From contig JAPFBE010000002.1 of NCBI GenBank assembly GCA_034336665.1, positions 37,861,406 through 37,925,405 on the forward strand: a stretch of DNA of 64,000 bases, in the 5' to 3' direction. Made by a program: the position numbers and the translations under genes. Below, in pieces: positions 14,351 through 26,590 of this stretch (position 1 is the first letter of the stretch; every line of letters starts with the position of its first letter). Below the pieces are notes generated by a model. It did not search any database. It had not been told where the DNA came from and worked only from the letters and a program-made list of their open reading frames with translations. This DNA comes from Luscinia megarhynchos. Its lineage: Eukaryota > Chordata > Aves > Passeriformes > Turdidae.

Positions 14351-16351
14351 ATGGGCAAGCTTATGCTATGGTATGGTGAGAAATACAAGTAGACACCTCA
14401 CTACCAACAGCATTATGTGGCCAGTGCAGTAGAGCCTCTACCCCTTGGGAATCCAGTACAGCAAAAACCCCACAGGTATCACTGAATAAGTAAATATCAA
14501 GAAAGACAGAAACCTTCCTGGACCCAGGACTTCAGTGGGCTGTAGATGTGTGTGTGATGCCTTTGAGATGTGACGTATATTCTGAGCAATACTGCAGGCA
14601 TATTGAGTCCATTTTAAACCTCCTTCTGCTGTTTTCTCCCTGAACAGTTTCCCTTTCTTGCAGAGTTAGCCTAGGCTAGCCTCCCACTGTCCCTCAGAGC
14701 CCATCTTCCTGCACAGGAAGCTGCTGCCTCCAGCTGCTGGTAGCATTCCCACCGCGTTACCACAGCAGCACAAACAGCAAAACATTAAACACAAGGATGC
14801 TGTGTGGGCAAAGTCCCTGCATCCTCCAGGCTCCTGAACAGCCTTTATGCAGCTGCCAGGCCCCTGGAGGAGCCTGCAGAGCTTGGGTGTTGTCTCCATC
14901 TCCTTTTCCAGCTAAGGCCTGGCATTTTTCTGAGACAACTAAGATAATCTGTGCAAAATGAGCAGTCAGCAGTGGTTATACCAACTTAATGCAGAGAAGA
15001 TTTTTAGTGGCCATTCTACTTAGAAAGAACATAACTTAAACTGCTGCCCCAAATATACTTCTCTGTAACCTTTGACAGGTACATTTATCCATCTTATATC
15101 TATATCTATATCTGCCTTATACATAAGCCCTTCTTCCAAAGATAATTCAACATGCAGGAATTCACATGGAAATATCTTTCAATGTGGCTCTGAATGGAGA
15201 GGCACGTGAAGAGCATGTGTATTACTTTTGGCTTGTTTTCAGTTTATTTTTTCTTCCTTTGGACACATCTGATCTTCAGAAATTAAAGAATGTTACAGAC
15301 TTCATTTCCTATTAGCTGACTACAGCGATAGATTGGATTGACAGAAGCTGATGTGCTAATTTGGCAAGATATCAAAAAATCAGCTAAAAAAGCTGTCAGG
15401 CAGCACAGTTCTCTGGAAAACAGATTTCCCTAAATAAATCTTTTGTTTTGACAGTATGACAGCTCTGTTCAAGAACTGTATCTGTATTGGAGCAGTATAT
15501 TTTGATTTCTCCATGACATGCAATTTAACTGTGCACGACTTTTTTATTCAAAATGTGCATTTACTGGAACTTATAGAGAGTGTGTTAGAGAGATTAGAAA
15601 TTGATCCCCTGTTAGGTTTTAAAAAGGTGGCTGTTCATCAGGAGATAACTAGGGCTGTTTTTCTTGCGATCCACCTGAGACCAGTTCTTAGTCTGACATG
15701 ATTTAATACGTTAATCCACAATCCAAACAAAACAGAAGAAGTCTTTACTGGCAAATTTGAGAAGCAATTAAAAAAATGATATTGTTCACAGGGAATTACC
15801 CTGCTTTGAGGATGATCACTAATTTAAAAGTCTAAGTCTAAAATAATGCATTCTGACATGATCAAACAAAAAATTTAGATTTGAAAATAATTTAAAAAAA
15901 TTTTAAAATAAGAGACTGAAAATGAGCAAGTGTCTGGGAAAACTGTTTTAGATAAAAATTTTTAAATACTCCTCCTAGGCAACCACTACATTTTTGTCTT
16001 CTCAAGACAGAGAGAGAACAGATATTTCCCACATCTTCTCAACAGCACACACACCAACACCACAGTGCTGCTCTTAGACAGCAAGAATGAAATATATTAA
16101 TTTTACAATGTTTTTTCAAATCTGAAATCTAAGTAAGCCATCCTGAAAGTGGGTTTGGCATTTCACAGCTGAGCAACAGTGGCCAAAAAACAAGCAAATG
16201 AACAAAAACCCCCCAACCGTCACTTCAAACACAATTTTTGGTTGAAATATCTTTGTTTGGTTCTAACATAAAGGTGATTTGCTTTTAGAATAATTGAAAA
16301 AAAAAAAGTGTCATTAACTGTGTGAGAGAAAATTAAAGTACAAGCACAAAA

Positions 16352-16420
16352 GTGTTGGGGGTTTTTTGTTTGTTTGTTGGTGAGTTTTTGTTTGGTTGGT
16401 TGTTTTTTGGTTTTTTTTTT
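16352..16420 (+). repeat. T/G-rich low-complexity tract
   Basis: This tract starts GTTGGGGGTTTTTTG, continues with GTTTG and GGTTGG units, and ends in a run of T. It is the same kind of tract as at 3536 and 12312. Confidence 0.92.
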
Positions 16421-19400
16421 AAATAAAGGTTTAGACCAGTGTACTTTTGTCATATGCTCTTCTAGAGTTAAAAATTGTATCTAGGGCTTTGGGAATGTAC
16501 AAATATTTCCTAAAGAAGCAGTCTAACATAAGATATTCAAAACACATGAAAAAATATTAAACCATTATTAAAATAAATAATAATGCAAAAGAAGAAGTGC
16601 AAAAAAAGACAGTTTATGTAATTTTCCTTGGAAATTTACATTTGCAAGCAGCTATTTAGGAATACCTAGAGCTATGTCATATAGTTAGAAGTCTGTTTAT
16701 CCCATTCTAGGAGCAACTACATATTTGATACACTTTTTTCTTTCTAAGAGGAGTAAAGTTCATTGTAATGGCTAATTTAGTATTTTCCCATTGAAAGCTG
16801 CCTCTGCCAAGAGAATTTCTAATGGCTTCAACAAAGCTTGCTCCAAATACTTGGTGAAATAAGGTTACAGACCACAGAAAACCTCAGATCATATTCCCTT
16901 CAAGGGAAGGGAAAGTATCCACCCATGGATTGAATAAGATGGCACTACAGCACTAGACCATCATGGTTCTATGATAAAAAAAATGCACATGACTAACTAC
17001 AGGCTAATTTTTCAATGTTATGACCATCCTAGTGTGTCTTGGAGGTAAAAAAAAATACAAACCACAAACATCTTAGTTTTTCCTTGTAAGACTTTTTAGG
17101 GAGGCAAATGGCATTAAGCAGAAGGCACGTGGAAATGCATTGTCACAGATGCACAGCCCTTTGGTTCAGGTATAAAGTTTTGAGTTTCTTGTTGACTTCA
17201 CATAGCAACAGGTAGAAAACAAACAGCTCCCAACAAGTAGTCCAGACTTCCAAAGACATACCATGCTCATTTTGCTTAGCACAGAAAGAATTTCTTAAAA
17301 GACCTAGGTTTTTATTTATAAGCTTAAATCTACACTTGGATCAATCCAAGACATCACTTTGTTTTGAGCTGAAAAGCATTATCCACTGATGCATAATTTG
17401 ACCCTTTACCACTAGGATGGACCCATCCAGTGCTCTGTTTATCTTTTTAACATGTCAGATACACACCCTACCTGCTTAATACTGTAAATGCAGAGAGGCT
17501 GGTCCTCCCCAAAGTCCTTTCTTAAGCCCATGGGGTAACTCAGCTGGCTTCAGGGGGGTCACTGCTGATTCATGCCAACAGAAGGTGTAATTAGTGGACC
17601 CAGCTCATCCATCCTGAGGTATTACATGGCTTCCTTCCTCCTTTGGATTTAGCTCCTTTGGGCTTGATTTGATTTCTCTATGTAATTTTTTCAGCCCCTA
17701 CAGTGCTGCATGTCACATTTCTGTGAATTTGACAGCCAAACTGAGACAGAGAAATCTCTCTCTCACACACACACATGCAAATACAATGACACACAGTAAG
17801 AAGTTAAATTTCATACACAAAACTGAGGAATTCAAGAGGTCCAATGACCTTTTATGTCTTCCATAAAAGGCAATTGGATGATTTTAACCCACTATGACTA
17901 CCATTTTCTATTTAACATAAAGTGAACAACAGAAAAAAAAAACCAAAACAGTCCCTGAAACAAAAACAATCATTTATATTACTAAGGTTACAGCAAAGAT
18001 AAAAATGAAGAATTGCCATCCTGCTTTTTAAAAGCCTTTAATAGGACACTACTAGGCAGCAGAAAGAAAAGCATGGTTTGGTTGGGGTTTTTTTAATAGC
18101 ACAAATATTTTACCTCCAGGTTTCATTTAAGCTCTGTTACAGTCAGTTGGTTATGAGCTTCTAAGTCAGCTCAACAGGGCACTGTGGTAAGGATGATTTT
18201 TATCTCTCTCTTGCCTTTTGCATATACAAAGCAGGGAATAGAAAACAAGACAAAACTGAAAATGTCTCTCCACAGGTAAACTGCATCTTTGTTGACATCC
18301 CTGTCACATTCTGCTCCCAAAAATGAACACAAAGCCCTGTACAAAGTGACATTTTTACAAGCAGAACAAAGACAATCCTTCAATCTGGAGTAAAATTTAA
18401 ATGACCTCCTCATGGAGCAAGCTAGGCCATTCAAAAGCAATATTTCTTTAGTTGAAAGGGAGAAGGGTTTTGGTGTTGTTTTTTTTTTCGCACTGAATTT
18501 TGTTCTGGCAGTACACTGAAGTGGCTTCAGGACATACCAGTTCCAATTCTACATTTGCTTAATATTTTGTTCAGACATGTCCAGTCCAGACTTAGTTACC
18601 CGACTTCATTGTAGTCAGCTACATTTCTGCCTTTCTGTCATACTCATCTTTAGCATGCTGGAAGTCTGACTTGGTTATTTCACTAGTCTTTTAGAACATT
18701 CCCAGGCATTTTAAAACATACAGATTTAATTGGGTTTGTTGCCTGTATTATATTTTCTGGTAATAAAAACAACATTTATTCCTTCATAAAGAGGTTCTGT
18801 GACAGCATTCTTTCAGGAAGGAGGGATGGATTTGAGTATATTCTCACTGTGCCCTAATATCAGCTGATATTTGGTTAAAATATCAGAAAGCATGCTGATG
18901 TCTTAGGAAAAAGAAGCATTGCATTGTTAAAAAAGCCTAAACCATTCGTTTTAATCACACCAGGTCTTTCTTAGAAATGCTTTCTTTGCACTCCAGTCTG
19001 CTCCTTAAGTAACTAAATAAAACCAGTTGCTCATATTCTCTACCACACAAGCAGCTCCACACCACAGCACTTGGCAAATACAAGCAGAAAGTCAAAGATT
19101 AAAGCAAGTTTCTTCAAGAAGCCTTTATATCAGAGTTGTGCATACAAGCATCCTTTCTTTTGCTTGAAAGTATGCTAATTGTATTTCAATTGCATGCCTA
19201 CAATATAAAGTTAATAGCATCCTTATTTCCTTCTTTCAGCATTTCCCCTCTACTCCCTCAGTCTTTTCAATTATACAACCTAGATAATTTCTTTCATTTC
19301 CTTCCTCTAGTGTCCTGTTTTCATTTCTTATACAAAATCATATTTGGTCACTTACACTTTTCTTGAGGATAAGCACACGATAGCAGCATCTCTTGCTCCA

Positions 19401-20297
19401 CCATGGTGCTGTCTGTGGCAGAGGTCAGTGGTCCCTTGAACAGCGCTTTAAGAAAATATTTTGGAAAGCTAAGCTCACTCATGCAGGCTTCTGATCTTCT
19501 CCAGTACTCTTGGCTTCTCTGTGTGCTGTCACATGTTATCCTCCCTCCTGAGAAACCTGTGAAACGGGTCTGGCAACACACAACTTGTGTGTCAGAAGAG
19601 TTTTAATTGATTCATTGCAACAGGTACCCACCCTCATTAAAAAAAAGCTGTTGAAAGGAGTAGTCTCTTAGCGCCTCATTTGAAATTACAGAACCTGCCC
19701 AATGTCACAGCTGGTGCACTTTAAAGGGAAACGACTTGCTGGGTTTGCAAATACACAGGAAATAATTTCAAATCAATCTTAACGTGCCAAATAAACCACA
19801 AATAGCGGTAGATTTCGGGTGCTTCTGCACTGTGGGAATGCAGGAATCCTTCTGCTGTGAACAAGGTGGTGAGGGCTGTCACTGCATCTCTCCAGGGCAC
19901 GATGTCCTGTGGGACATAGCAGCTCCAGACTGCTCTACAGAGCCCTCTGTCTCCATCAGCCAGCTGCTCTGATCACTGCTGAAGGGGAGAAGAAGCAGCC
20001 TGATTTCTGAGGAATGCCTCTCCAGGAACATGAGGTTATTAGTGCCTCCGTGCTTGCAGGGAGGGCTTCTCCATGCAGCAGCTATGGAGGGTGCTCTGCC
20101 TCTCAGCAGCCCACGTCTCCCACCCAAGGTCCAGCGAGGAGCCCCCAGCACAGCCCTGCAAGCCCCTCTCAGATCCCAAGAACTGCAGGTGGACCCTGAT
20201 TCTGATCCTGTGTCAGCTTCACATCAGGGTGCATCTTGTAGTACTCCCATTGCTGTTCCCTACTGCTTTGACAAGCTGGTGATACCATCTCCAAGTG

Positions 20298-20512
20298 GGG
20301 CTGTGGTTAGCAAGGAAGCAAAAAGCAGGAGACATGGGATTTATGCCCGACTCTGCCTCTAATTTGCCCTGTCACCTTGGGCAAATTGCTTTACCTCTTG
20401 GTGTTTCTATTTCCCCATCTCTACCACATGCATAATTATAGTTCACTTTCTTTGGGAAATGCTTTGAAATCTCTTTACAAAATGCAGCATGAAAGAGGAA
20501 GCTATCATTATA
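20298..20512 (+). mobile_element. MIR-type amniote SINE, nearly full length
   Basis: This is a forward copy of an ancient tRNA-derived SINE. In order it shows an A-box-like TGGTTAGCAAGG, a GGAGACATGGGATTTATGCC block at the B-box position, CGACTCTGCC, the MIR core CACCTTGGGCAAATTGCTTT followed by ACCTC, TTTCCCCATCT, and a 3' block GCTTTGAAATCTCTTT with TGAAAG and GCTATCATTAT. These blocks have the order and spacing of the MIR family shared by amniotes (I recall the subfamily MIR1_Amn). It is diverged but not broken up, which is unusual for so old an element in a bird. Confidence 0.82.
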
Positions 20513-21055
20513 GGACACTTGTAAAATATTGGGATGTGGCAGACAATAAACACCAAGCATATGAGATTTTTTGTTTTAAGAAGAATTTGACCTTATTGTA
20601 CAAATGATTTTAAAAAGAGATACTCCTACGGAATTTGGCAAGATCCCAGATTCTATTTTCGCAGTGGAATGATGAGAGAAAAATCTAAATCAATTCTCAC
20701 TTCTAGGAACACTACGCCCTACTGGAAATAGCAATTCCACCAGAGGCTTCTCAGTGGAAAATGATATAATATGGCAATTTCCTGCTTTTCTCTCATCTAG
20801 GTTAATAAAATCTCTCATTTTACAGCCTGTGACTACTTAAATTATACTCAATGGGTCTAAATCCTCATTCTCATTTTCTTTCCTCTCTTTGAAAACTGAA
20901 ACTTAACAATCCTTACAAAGACTGGTTTTGTTTTAGTTTATTCTTGTGCAGATAAGATTGAACAGATTGATGCAAAGTTGTGTTTTTCAGAGGCTAAATT
21001 CACTCATATGGGAGCCTTGTACTTCTTTTAATGCTTCACTGAACAAAATGAAAGC

Positions 21056-21216
21056 GGTGCCCAGAGAATGGACCAGATGGATGCTCCATCACTGGAAGTG
21101 TCCAAGGTCAGAGTGGTCAGTACTAGTGAAAAATTTGCCTGCCCATGGCAGAAGGCTTGGATTAGACAATCTTTAAAGGTCTCTTCCAACCCAAACCATT
21201 TTGTGGTTCTGTGCAT
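21056..21216 (+). mobile_element. CR1 LINE 3' fragment
   Basis: This is a forward-oriented terminal fragment. It runs from GGTGCCCAGAGAATGG through ATGCTCCATCACTGGAAGTG and CCTGCCCATGGCAGAAGG to CTCTTCCAACCCAAACCATT and a degraded TTGTGGTTCTGTG tail. This is the order of blocks in the avian CR1 3' untranslated region. It is 5'-truncated and moderately diverged, so probably old. Confidence 0.88.
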
Positions 21217-23425
21217 GCGTTCACCCACTTTTGCAGTGTTGCTCATCGAGGAGCCTTCCTCAATGAGGAGGATTGTAAAGGGCACAACAGTGAACTTATT
21301 TTCCCTTGGAGTTTAGAGCAAATAATTTTTCACCTGCTCTGCTTGGGAAGACAGCAGTAGCTGGGCTGCAAGAAGAGCAAGAGGATCTGCCTTGGCTTTC
21401 CTGCCTGTGCTTCTGCTGCCATAATCTATGTACTTTGACTGTCAGGCTGAAGACATCTCTAATGATGGCAACATTCTTGAGAGGATACAATGAGGGCTCA
21501 TATAAGCTTGAAAAGTGTAACAAATTTGCAAAAGCTTTCAGGACTTATATTGTTTGTGTGGTCTGTGAAGAAGTGAAGTTACTGCTTTTTTCTTCTGCCT
21601 CTTTCTGTAGGACAGTTCTCAATAGATATTTATTTATCCACTGTCCTGCTTGTGCTAAAGTCCTTAACATGGGTGATGGCCCAGAGATTAAGCTGGGCAA
21701 TGCTGAACTGAAGATAAGTGGATATGGAGAAATAGCTTTTTGTGAAATGCCTTTTTAATGAACATGAATACTGGCACATTCTGAAAGCTTACCTGAATCT
21801 TGAAACATAATTCTCTACATGACTTAACATGGCCAGCCAGCATTATTATAGACTAGGATAATAATGCATATAATAAATGCATAACCTACTTGCTTCTTAC
21901 TCCATAATCCACTAACTTCAGAGTCATGTTCTAGGATGTCCTAAGGTCTCTGCACTGACAATTTATAGTATGAGGTGAGTAACTTAAGAGCTGCAAGCTC
22001 AGAACCTCTTGGTTCTGAATATATATAGTTGCAATGGGTGACTTCTCAATAATCACATTCTGAAATGAAGCACATTACCAAACTCATATTTGGCGTCAGA
22101 TAAGCATAGTCTGATTTGAATGTCGGTAGAAAGAACTCTTATATAAAAAAAGGAAAAGCTTTCTGTAGAAAGATAGTATAAAAATTGCGCAGGCAATACT
22201 TTAATTTTTTTTTTCTCTCTGTGTAATTCTTCCTGTGAATGGAACATGTAAAGAATTAAAACAGTTCCTCAGTCTTTGGAAATAAAAGGCATAGTGTGAG
22301 TTATTTCTAACTTTTTACAGCACAGAAGTGAAAATAATCAACTGAAGTTGTGCTATTTGTTTAAGTTAACATTTAGATGAGTGAATGCATTTGATTAAAC
22401 CTCAAATCCTAAAATCTGAAAACCATCTAATAAGTTAAATGAGCCAGTATTGTCGACTTTAGCCAAAACACCAGGAAGAGACAAATTTACATACAATAGC
22501 ATTCTGTTGCAATCATGAAATTAAGAGTATGAAGTGGTATCAGCTATCTATGTCTTTGGACAGACTCCAAACATTCAAACTGATGCACAAATTTGTACCT
22601 CAGTTACTGCAAAGAGTGTTCAAATGACAAACATCCCATAATTGCCGTCCTCAATCTTCCAGAGGCTCATATCTATAGTTATAATCATTGACTAAAAATA
22701 CCCCAAAACCAACAGTGCAGGTTTACAGTAACTGGGCAATCGACTGTTGTCACTGAAGTGACAAAATAACCAAGTTGTGCTGCTTCCTTATAATGCTACA
22801 TTTGCCCTCACTTCAATATCTTGCCGTAGCCTACAATTATGTATCATCACCTTTCTGTGGAACTAAGGTTGTTCAGTTCAAGGCTGATTTGGGAATATGC
22901 CAAAAGTCTGAGGGTGGACCCTAACTGGTATTCAATGGAACAGGTTTAAGCAACTGTTTCTTTAAACAGCACAGATTTTCCACTACAGGTAATAACTCTG
23001 TTAGCCAGTGCTATGTGACACCAAGTCCTGAATACATTGGTGCAGAGAGGCATGTTATGGTGTCATCCAGGCCATTTGGGTAATCTTTGCCTTTCTGCTC
23101 TAACTGAAGAACCTTAAAATGCTTAATTCAGCAGGATAGTGTTTGTTTGAAAAAAGATTTCGGGTATTGCTGCACGTTACAGGATTGGGGCAAGCAGAGG
23201 AAAGGGAGCCAGAGCTCTCTTTGGAAGAGATGAAGCTCACTTGGTGAGAAACTGCTGGAACTGCTGCCTTGCCCTGGAAGCAGCAAGCCAGGAGGTTATG
23301 AAACACAGATGTGCCAAGCATGGCACTAGGGCAGCACACATCCACAGCACTGTGTGCAGGAGACAGGCACAGCACACACTGGGCCTGAGCTGCTGCGTGT
23401 GAAAGGCTTTAGGAAGTGTAATCTT

Positions 23426-23447
23426 GTTCCATCTGTATAGATGGAAC
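23426..23447. repeat. Short perfect hairpin
   Basis: GTTCCATCT and AGATGGAAC form a 9-bp stem around a four-base GTAT loop. A third ATCCATCTGT copy follows nearby. Confidence 0.9.
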
Positions 23448-24003
23448 ATCTGTATCCATCTGTTTAGAGGAGAGGCTGTATCCTGAATTGCAGACACCTG
23501 TGGTGCAGATGCCTGTGTGTGAGGTGGTCAGCCCAGACTGCCTCCACAGTCACGGAGAGAACCAGGCATGCTGAGGGCAAAAGTCCAGACATGTTCTTTA
23601 GGAGGAGGTGAGCCATGCCCTAATTCCCTTTGACCACTGACTTGCTCTCTGTTGTCTCTAAAGGGGATTCCCCCACAACCAGCTCTGAGGTGAACTTCTG
23701 CATTTACGAATATGAATTCTGCTTTCCAGACACTGCACAAAACCAGATAAGTTGTATTTGTTTTTCTAGTCCACTTTTATATCTATTTTCTCAGACAAGG
23801 GGATGAATAGTTTCCATTAAGTTGTGCTCTGCAGACTCCAGGATGACGCTGGGACCATAAAAACAAGAGGAACCACAAAGAGTACACAGCAATAGCAGTG
23901 CTGAACATGTCTCTGCCTAGGAGTAAAATAGGGGATCTGCATAGATCGCCTCAAATTTATCCCAAGATAAGATTTTCTGAACATGATATTCAACTGTTGA
24001 GTA

Positions 24004-24065
24004 TTTTTTTTTTTGTTAGGTTATTTTCGTTGGTTTTTTTGTTTTGTTGTTGTGCCTTTTTTTTT
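24004..24065 (+). repeat. T-rich low-complexity tract
   Basis: T runs with scattered G, such as TTTTTTGTTTTGTTGTTG. Low complexity only. Confidence 0.88.
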
Positions 24066-25810
24066 AAATTTAAATTCAACAGCAACTTCATATTTTGACT
24101 TCTCAAGATCACAAACCAAATCACATACTTTTAGACAAGATCTAATTCAAGCATCCACTGGCAGGGTAATTTCTGTGTGATGTGTATCTGCTGTCAGATC
24201 AATGCAGATTTCTGAAGTGCAAAGTGTGATAAGATAAGTTGGTAAACTGACTATTTCACCTGGAGTCATTTCAAGGAATGCAGCTTTAAAAAACAGCCCA
24301 TTGAATGCTACTGTGAAAGTTTTTTCCTTCTAAACTTCCAGTTCCTTTAGGTAAATGAGCAAATCCCAAGGACCATGGGAATGAAGTCAGCCTGGTCAGT
24401 GGCTGCAGAAACCTGAAGGGCTCCAGGGACTAAAGACTGGGAGGAAGTGATGTGCTTTCCCACTCTCTGTGAGGGTGATGCAATGTGTTGTTATCCACTG
24501 CTACTTTTTTTTTTCCTAGCTTCAGCTCAAGGGATCAACAAATACACCTGAAGGCAGCAGGGATGTGTTTAAACAAAGGACATGTGAATGGATACAAACC
24601 TCAGACTTAAAACAGGCAAACAAAAAGACTGCATAAGGGAAAAAAGGGGCAGTTGTAGTAATTGCAAGGGCAAAAACATGCAGAATAATGAATCCAGCAA
24701 TAAACTGCTGCCAGCACACACAGATATCCAGTTAAGTCTGTGGGCTGTTCCACTGCCAAATCCTGCCTGTTAACGGGGGGCATAATCAGGCAGAACATTT
24801 TTTTAAGGATTAAGTTTTCTTTCCATTTTGTCTCATCTCCATCTTTGGTTATGTTGTGGTGAGAGAGTTTGGCTGACTGGCTGGTGAGCCAGGAGGGCTG
24901 CTGCCTGCATTTGCTTTAGCTGTTTGCTCCCACTTGCAGCAGTTCCCCTCACAGCCCCACTGACTGGATTCAGTACTTGCAGCTTTGAATTGCTCAGGTC
25001 TGTAGCCCTTTGTTTTGCCAGTAGTGAGTCTTGCTACTTTACTATGGATGAAACAAAGTCAGATGGAATCTGAAAGCTCCACCTTAGAGTCAAACTTCAT
25101 ACTCTGGAGATAAATATTCTTCTTGCAGAAAAAACTAGGGAGGGGTAGATATTAATGTATCAGCTCTGGAATTCTTTATAATGACAAATAAGGGCAATGC
25201 ATAATAAGTTCTCTTTTAATGCTCCTATATTAAACAGAAAAGGAAGGACTTTATTTGTAGTTTCCATTAAAAATGTATTGATAGACACCAATGTGTCCAC
25301 CACTGGTTGTGCTTGGACCCTTTTCCACAGTTAATCTCTGTGAATTACCCTAAAACAAAGGAGTCAAGAAGTCCAATTAATGTAGTCAAGAAGGGAGAAT
25401 AACTGGAGAAGAGAAGGCATAGATAGAACCCTTGGTTGTGGAAACCTCAGTTAGGTGCCCCCCTCAGATGCCATTTGCAGCTGCTCCCATCTCTTAGAGC
25501 ATCTAAGTGCACATCAGGGACCAGAAGCCTCCTTGAGCTGTTAGATGTAAACTAAGCTGGCTAAACCCCCTGTTGGACATGTTCCTCTTGATGCTTATAA
25601 TTTTAAGTGATTGTCTGGAATTTAATCTACTTTTCAACTACAATTAGCATAAACTGGCACTTCCTCACCATTAGTGCTGAAACTTATTTTTGTCATGAAC
25701 GAAAACCAGAGAGGTATAATAACAAGAGGAAGAGGGTAGTCTTGCCTCTTAGTCAGTGCATATAGCCAGGTTCTTTTAGAAAACAGTAATTAAGCATAAA
25801 TAGACTAGAT

Positions 25811-26590
25811 CATAGAATCATTGAAAATACTGAGTTAGAAGGCAGCCACAAGGATCACTGAAGTCCAGTTCCTGGCCCTGCAGAGGACATCCCCAAGAAT
25901 CACATCATCTGCCTGAGAGCCTTGCCCAAATGCTTCTTGTACTCAAGCAGGCTTCATGCTGTGACCACTCCCCTGGAGAGCCTGTTCCAGTGCCCAGCCA
26001 CCCTCTGGGTGAAGAATATTTTTCTAATATCCAACCTAAACCTCCCCTGAGACAACTTCAGGCTGTTGCCTTAGGTCCTGTCACTGATCACCAGAGAGAA
26101 TGGATCAGTTCCTGCTTTTCCTCTTCACCTTGTGAGGATGTTGCAGACTGCAATGAGGTCTCCCCTCAATCTCTTCTTCAGGCTGAACAGACCAAATGAC
26201 CTCAGCTGCTCCTCTTTTGGCTTCCCCTCAAGGCCCTTCACCATCTTTATTGCCCTCCTTTGGACGCTCTCTAACAATTTAATATCTTTCTTGTATTGTG
26301 ACACCCAAAACTTCACACAATATTCAAGATGAGGCCACCCCAGTGCAGAGCAGGACAATCCTCTCCCTTGCCTAGCTGTGATGCTGTGCCTGATGCCCCC
26401 CAGGACAGGGCTGGCCCTCCTGGCTGCCAGGGCACTGCTGGCTCATGGTCAACTTGCCATGGGCCAGGACCCCCAGGTTCCTTTCTGTGGTGCTTCTCTC
26501 CAGTATCTCATTTCCCAGTTTGTATGTTTGTTTGTCCCATCCTGGGTGCAGAATCCAGCACTTGTCTTTGTTAAACTACATATGGTTGGT
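25811..26590 (-). mobile_element. CR1 LINE, 5'-truncated, with reverse-transcriptase C-terminus
   Basis: This non-LTR retrotransposon copy is in reverse orientation. The left end (from CATAGAATCATTG) is the reverse complement of the CR1 3' tail, followed by the familiar avian CR1 3' region with AATATCCAACCTAAACC. On the minus strand 26358-26125 keeps a short open frame with PHLEYCVKFW, QYKKDIKLLESVQRR and LFSLKKRLRGDLIAV, the C-terminal end of the CR1 ORF2 polyprotein. The part from 26360 to 26590 also looks like long-dispersed avian repeat sequence that commonly flanks this type of CR1 end, but its exact boundary is uncertain. The copy lacks its endonuclease and most of the polymerase, so it is dead. 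It is the longest and best preserved CR1 in the window. Confidence 0.93.

Larger units (their letters stand above)
9291..20297. other. Intergenic or intronic stretch, low-complexity tracts only
   Basis: This part holds the T/G-rich tracts listed separately and a small TATATC repeat near 15092-15114, but no recognised transposon or exon. A plus-strand open frame at 15456-15701 follows an acceptor-like TTTTGTTTTGACAG but resembles nothing known. Confidence 0.6.
20513..25810. other. Intergenic or intronic stretch
   Basis: It contains the CR1 tail at 21056-21216 and the T-rich tract at 24004-24065. The 150-codon plus-strand frame at 21306-21758 has no recognisable domain and is not called a gene. 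Confidence 0.6.

Noticed and set aside
16940..16975. Possible CR1 tail (GGTTCTATGAT)
   Set aside because: Only about eleven bases fit the tail and the sequence before it does not match CR1.
21306..21758. 150-codon plus-strand frame
   Set aside because: It starts just downstream of a CR1 tail, shows no domain or splice context, and is within chance expectation.
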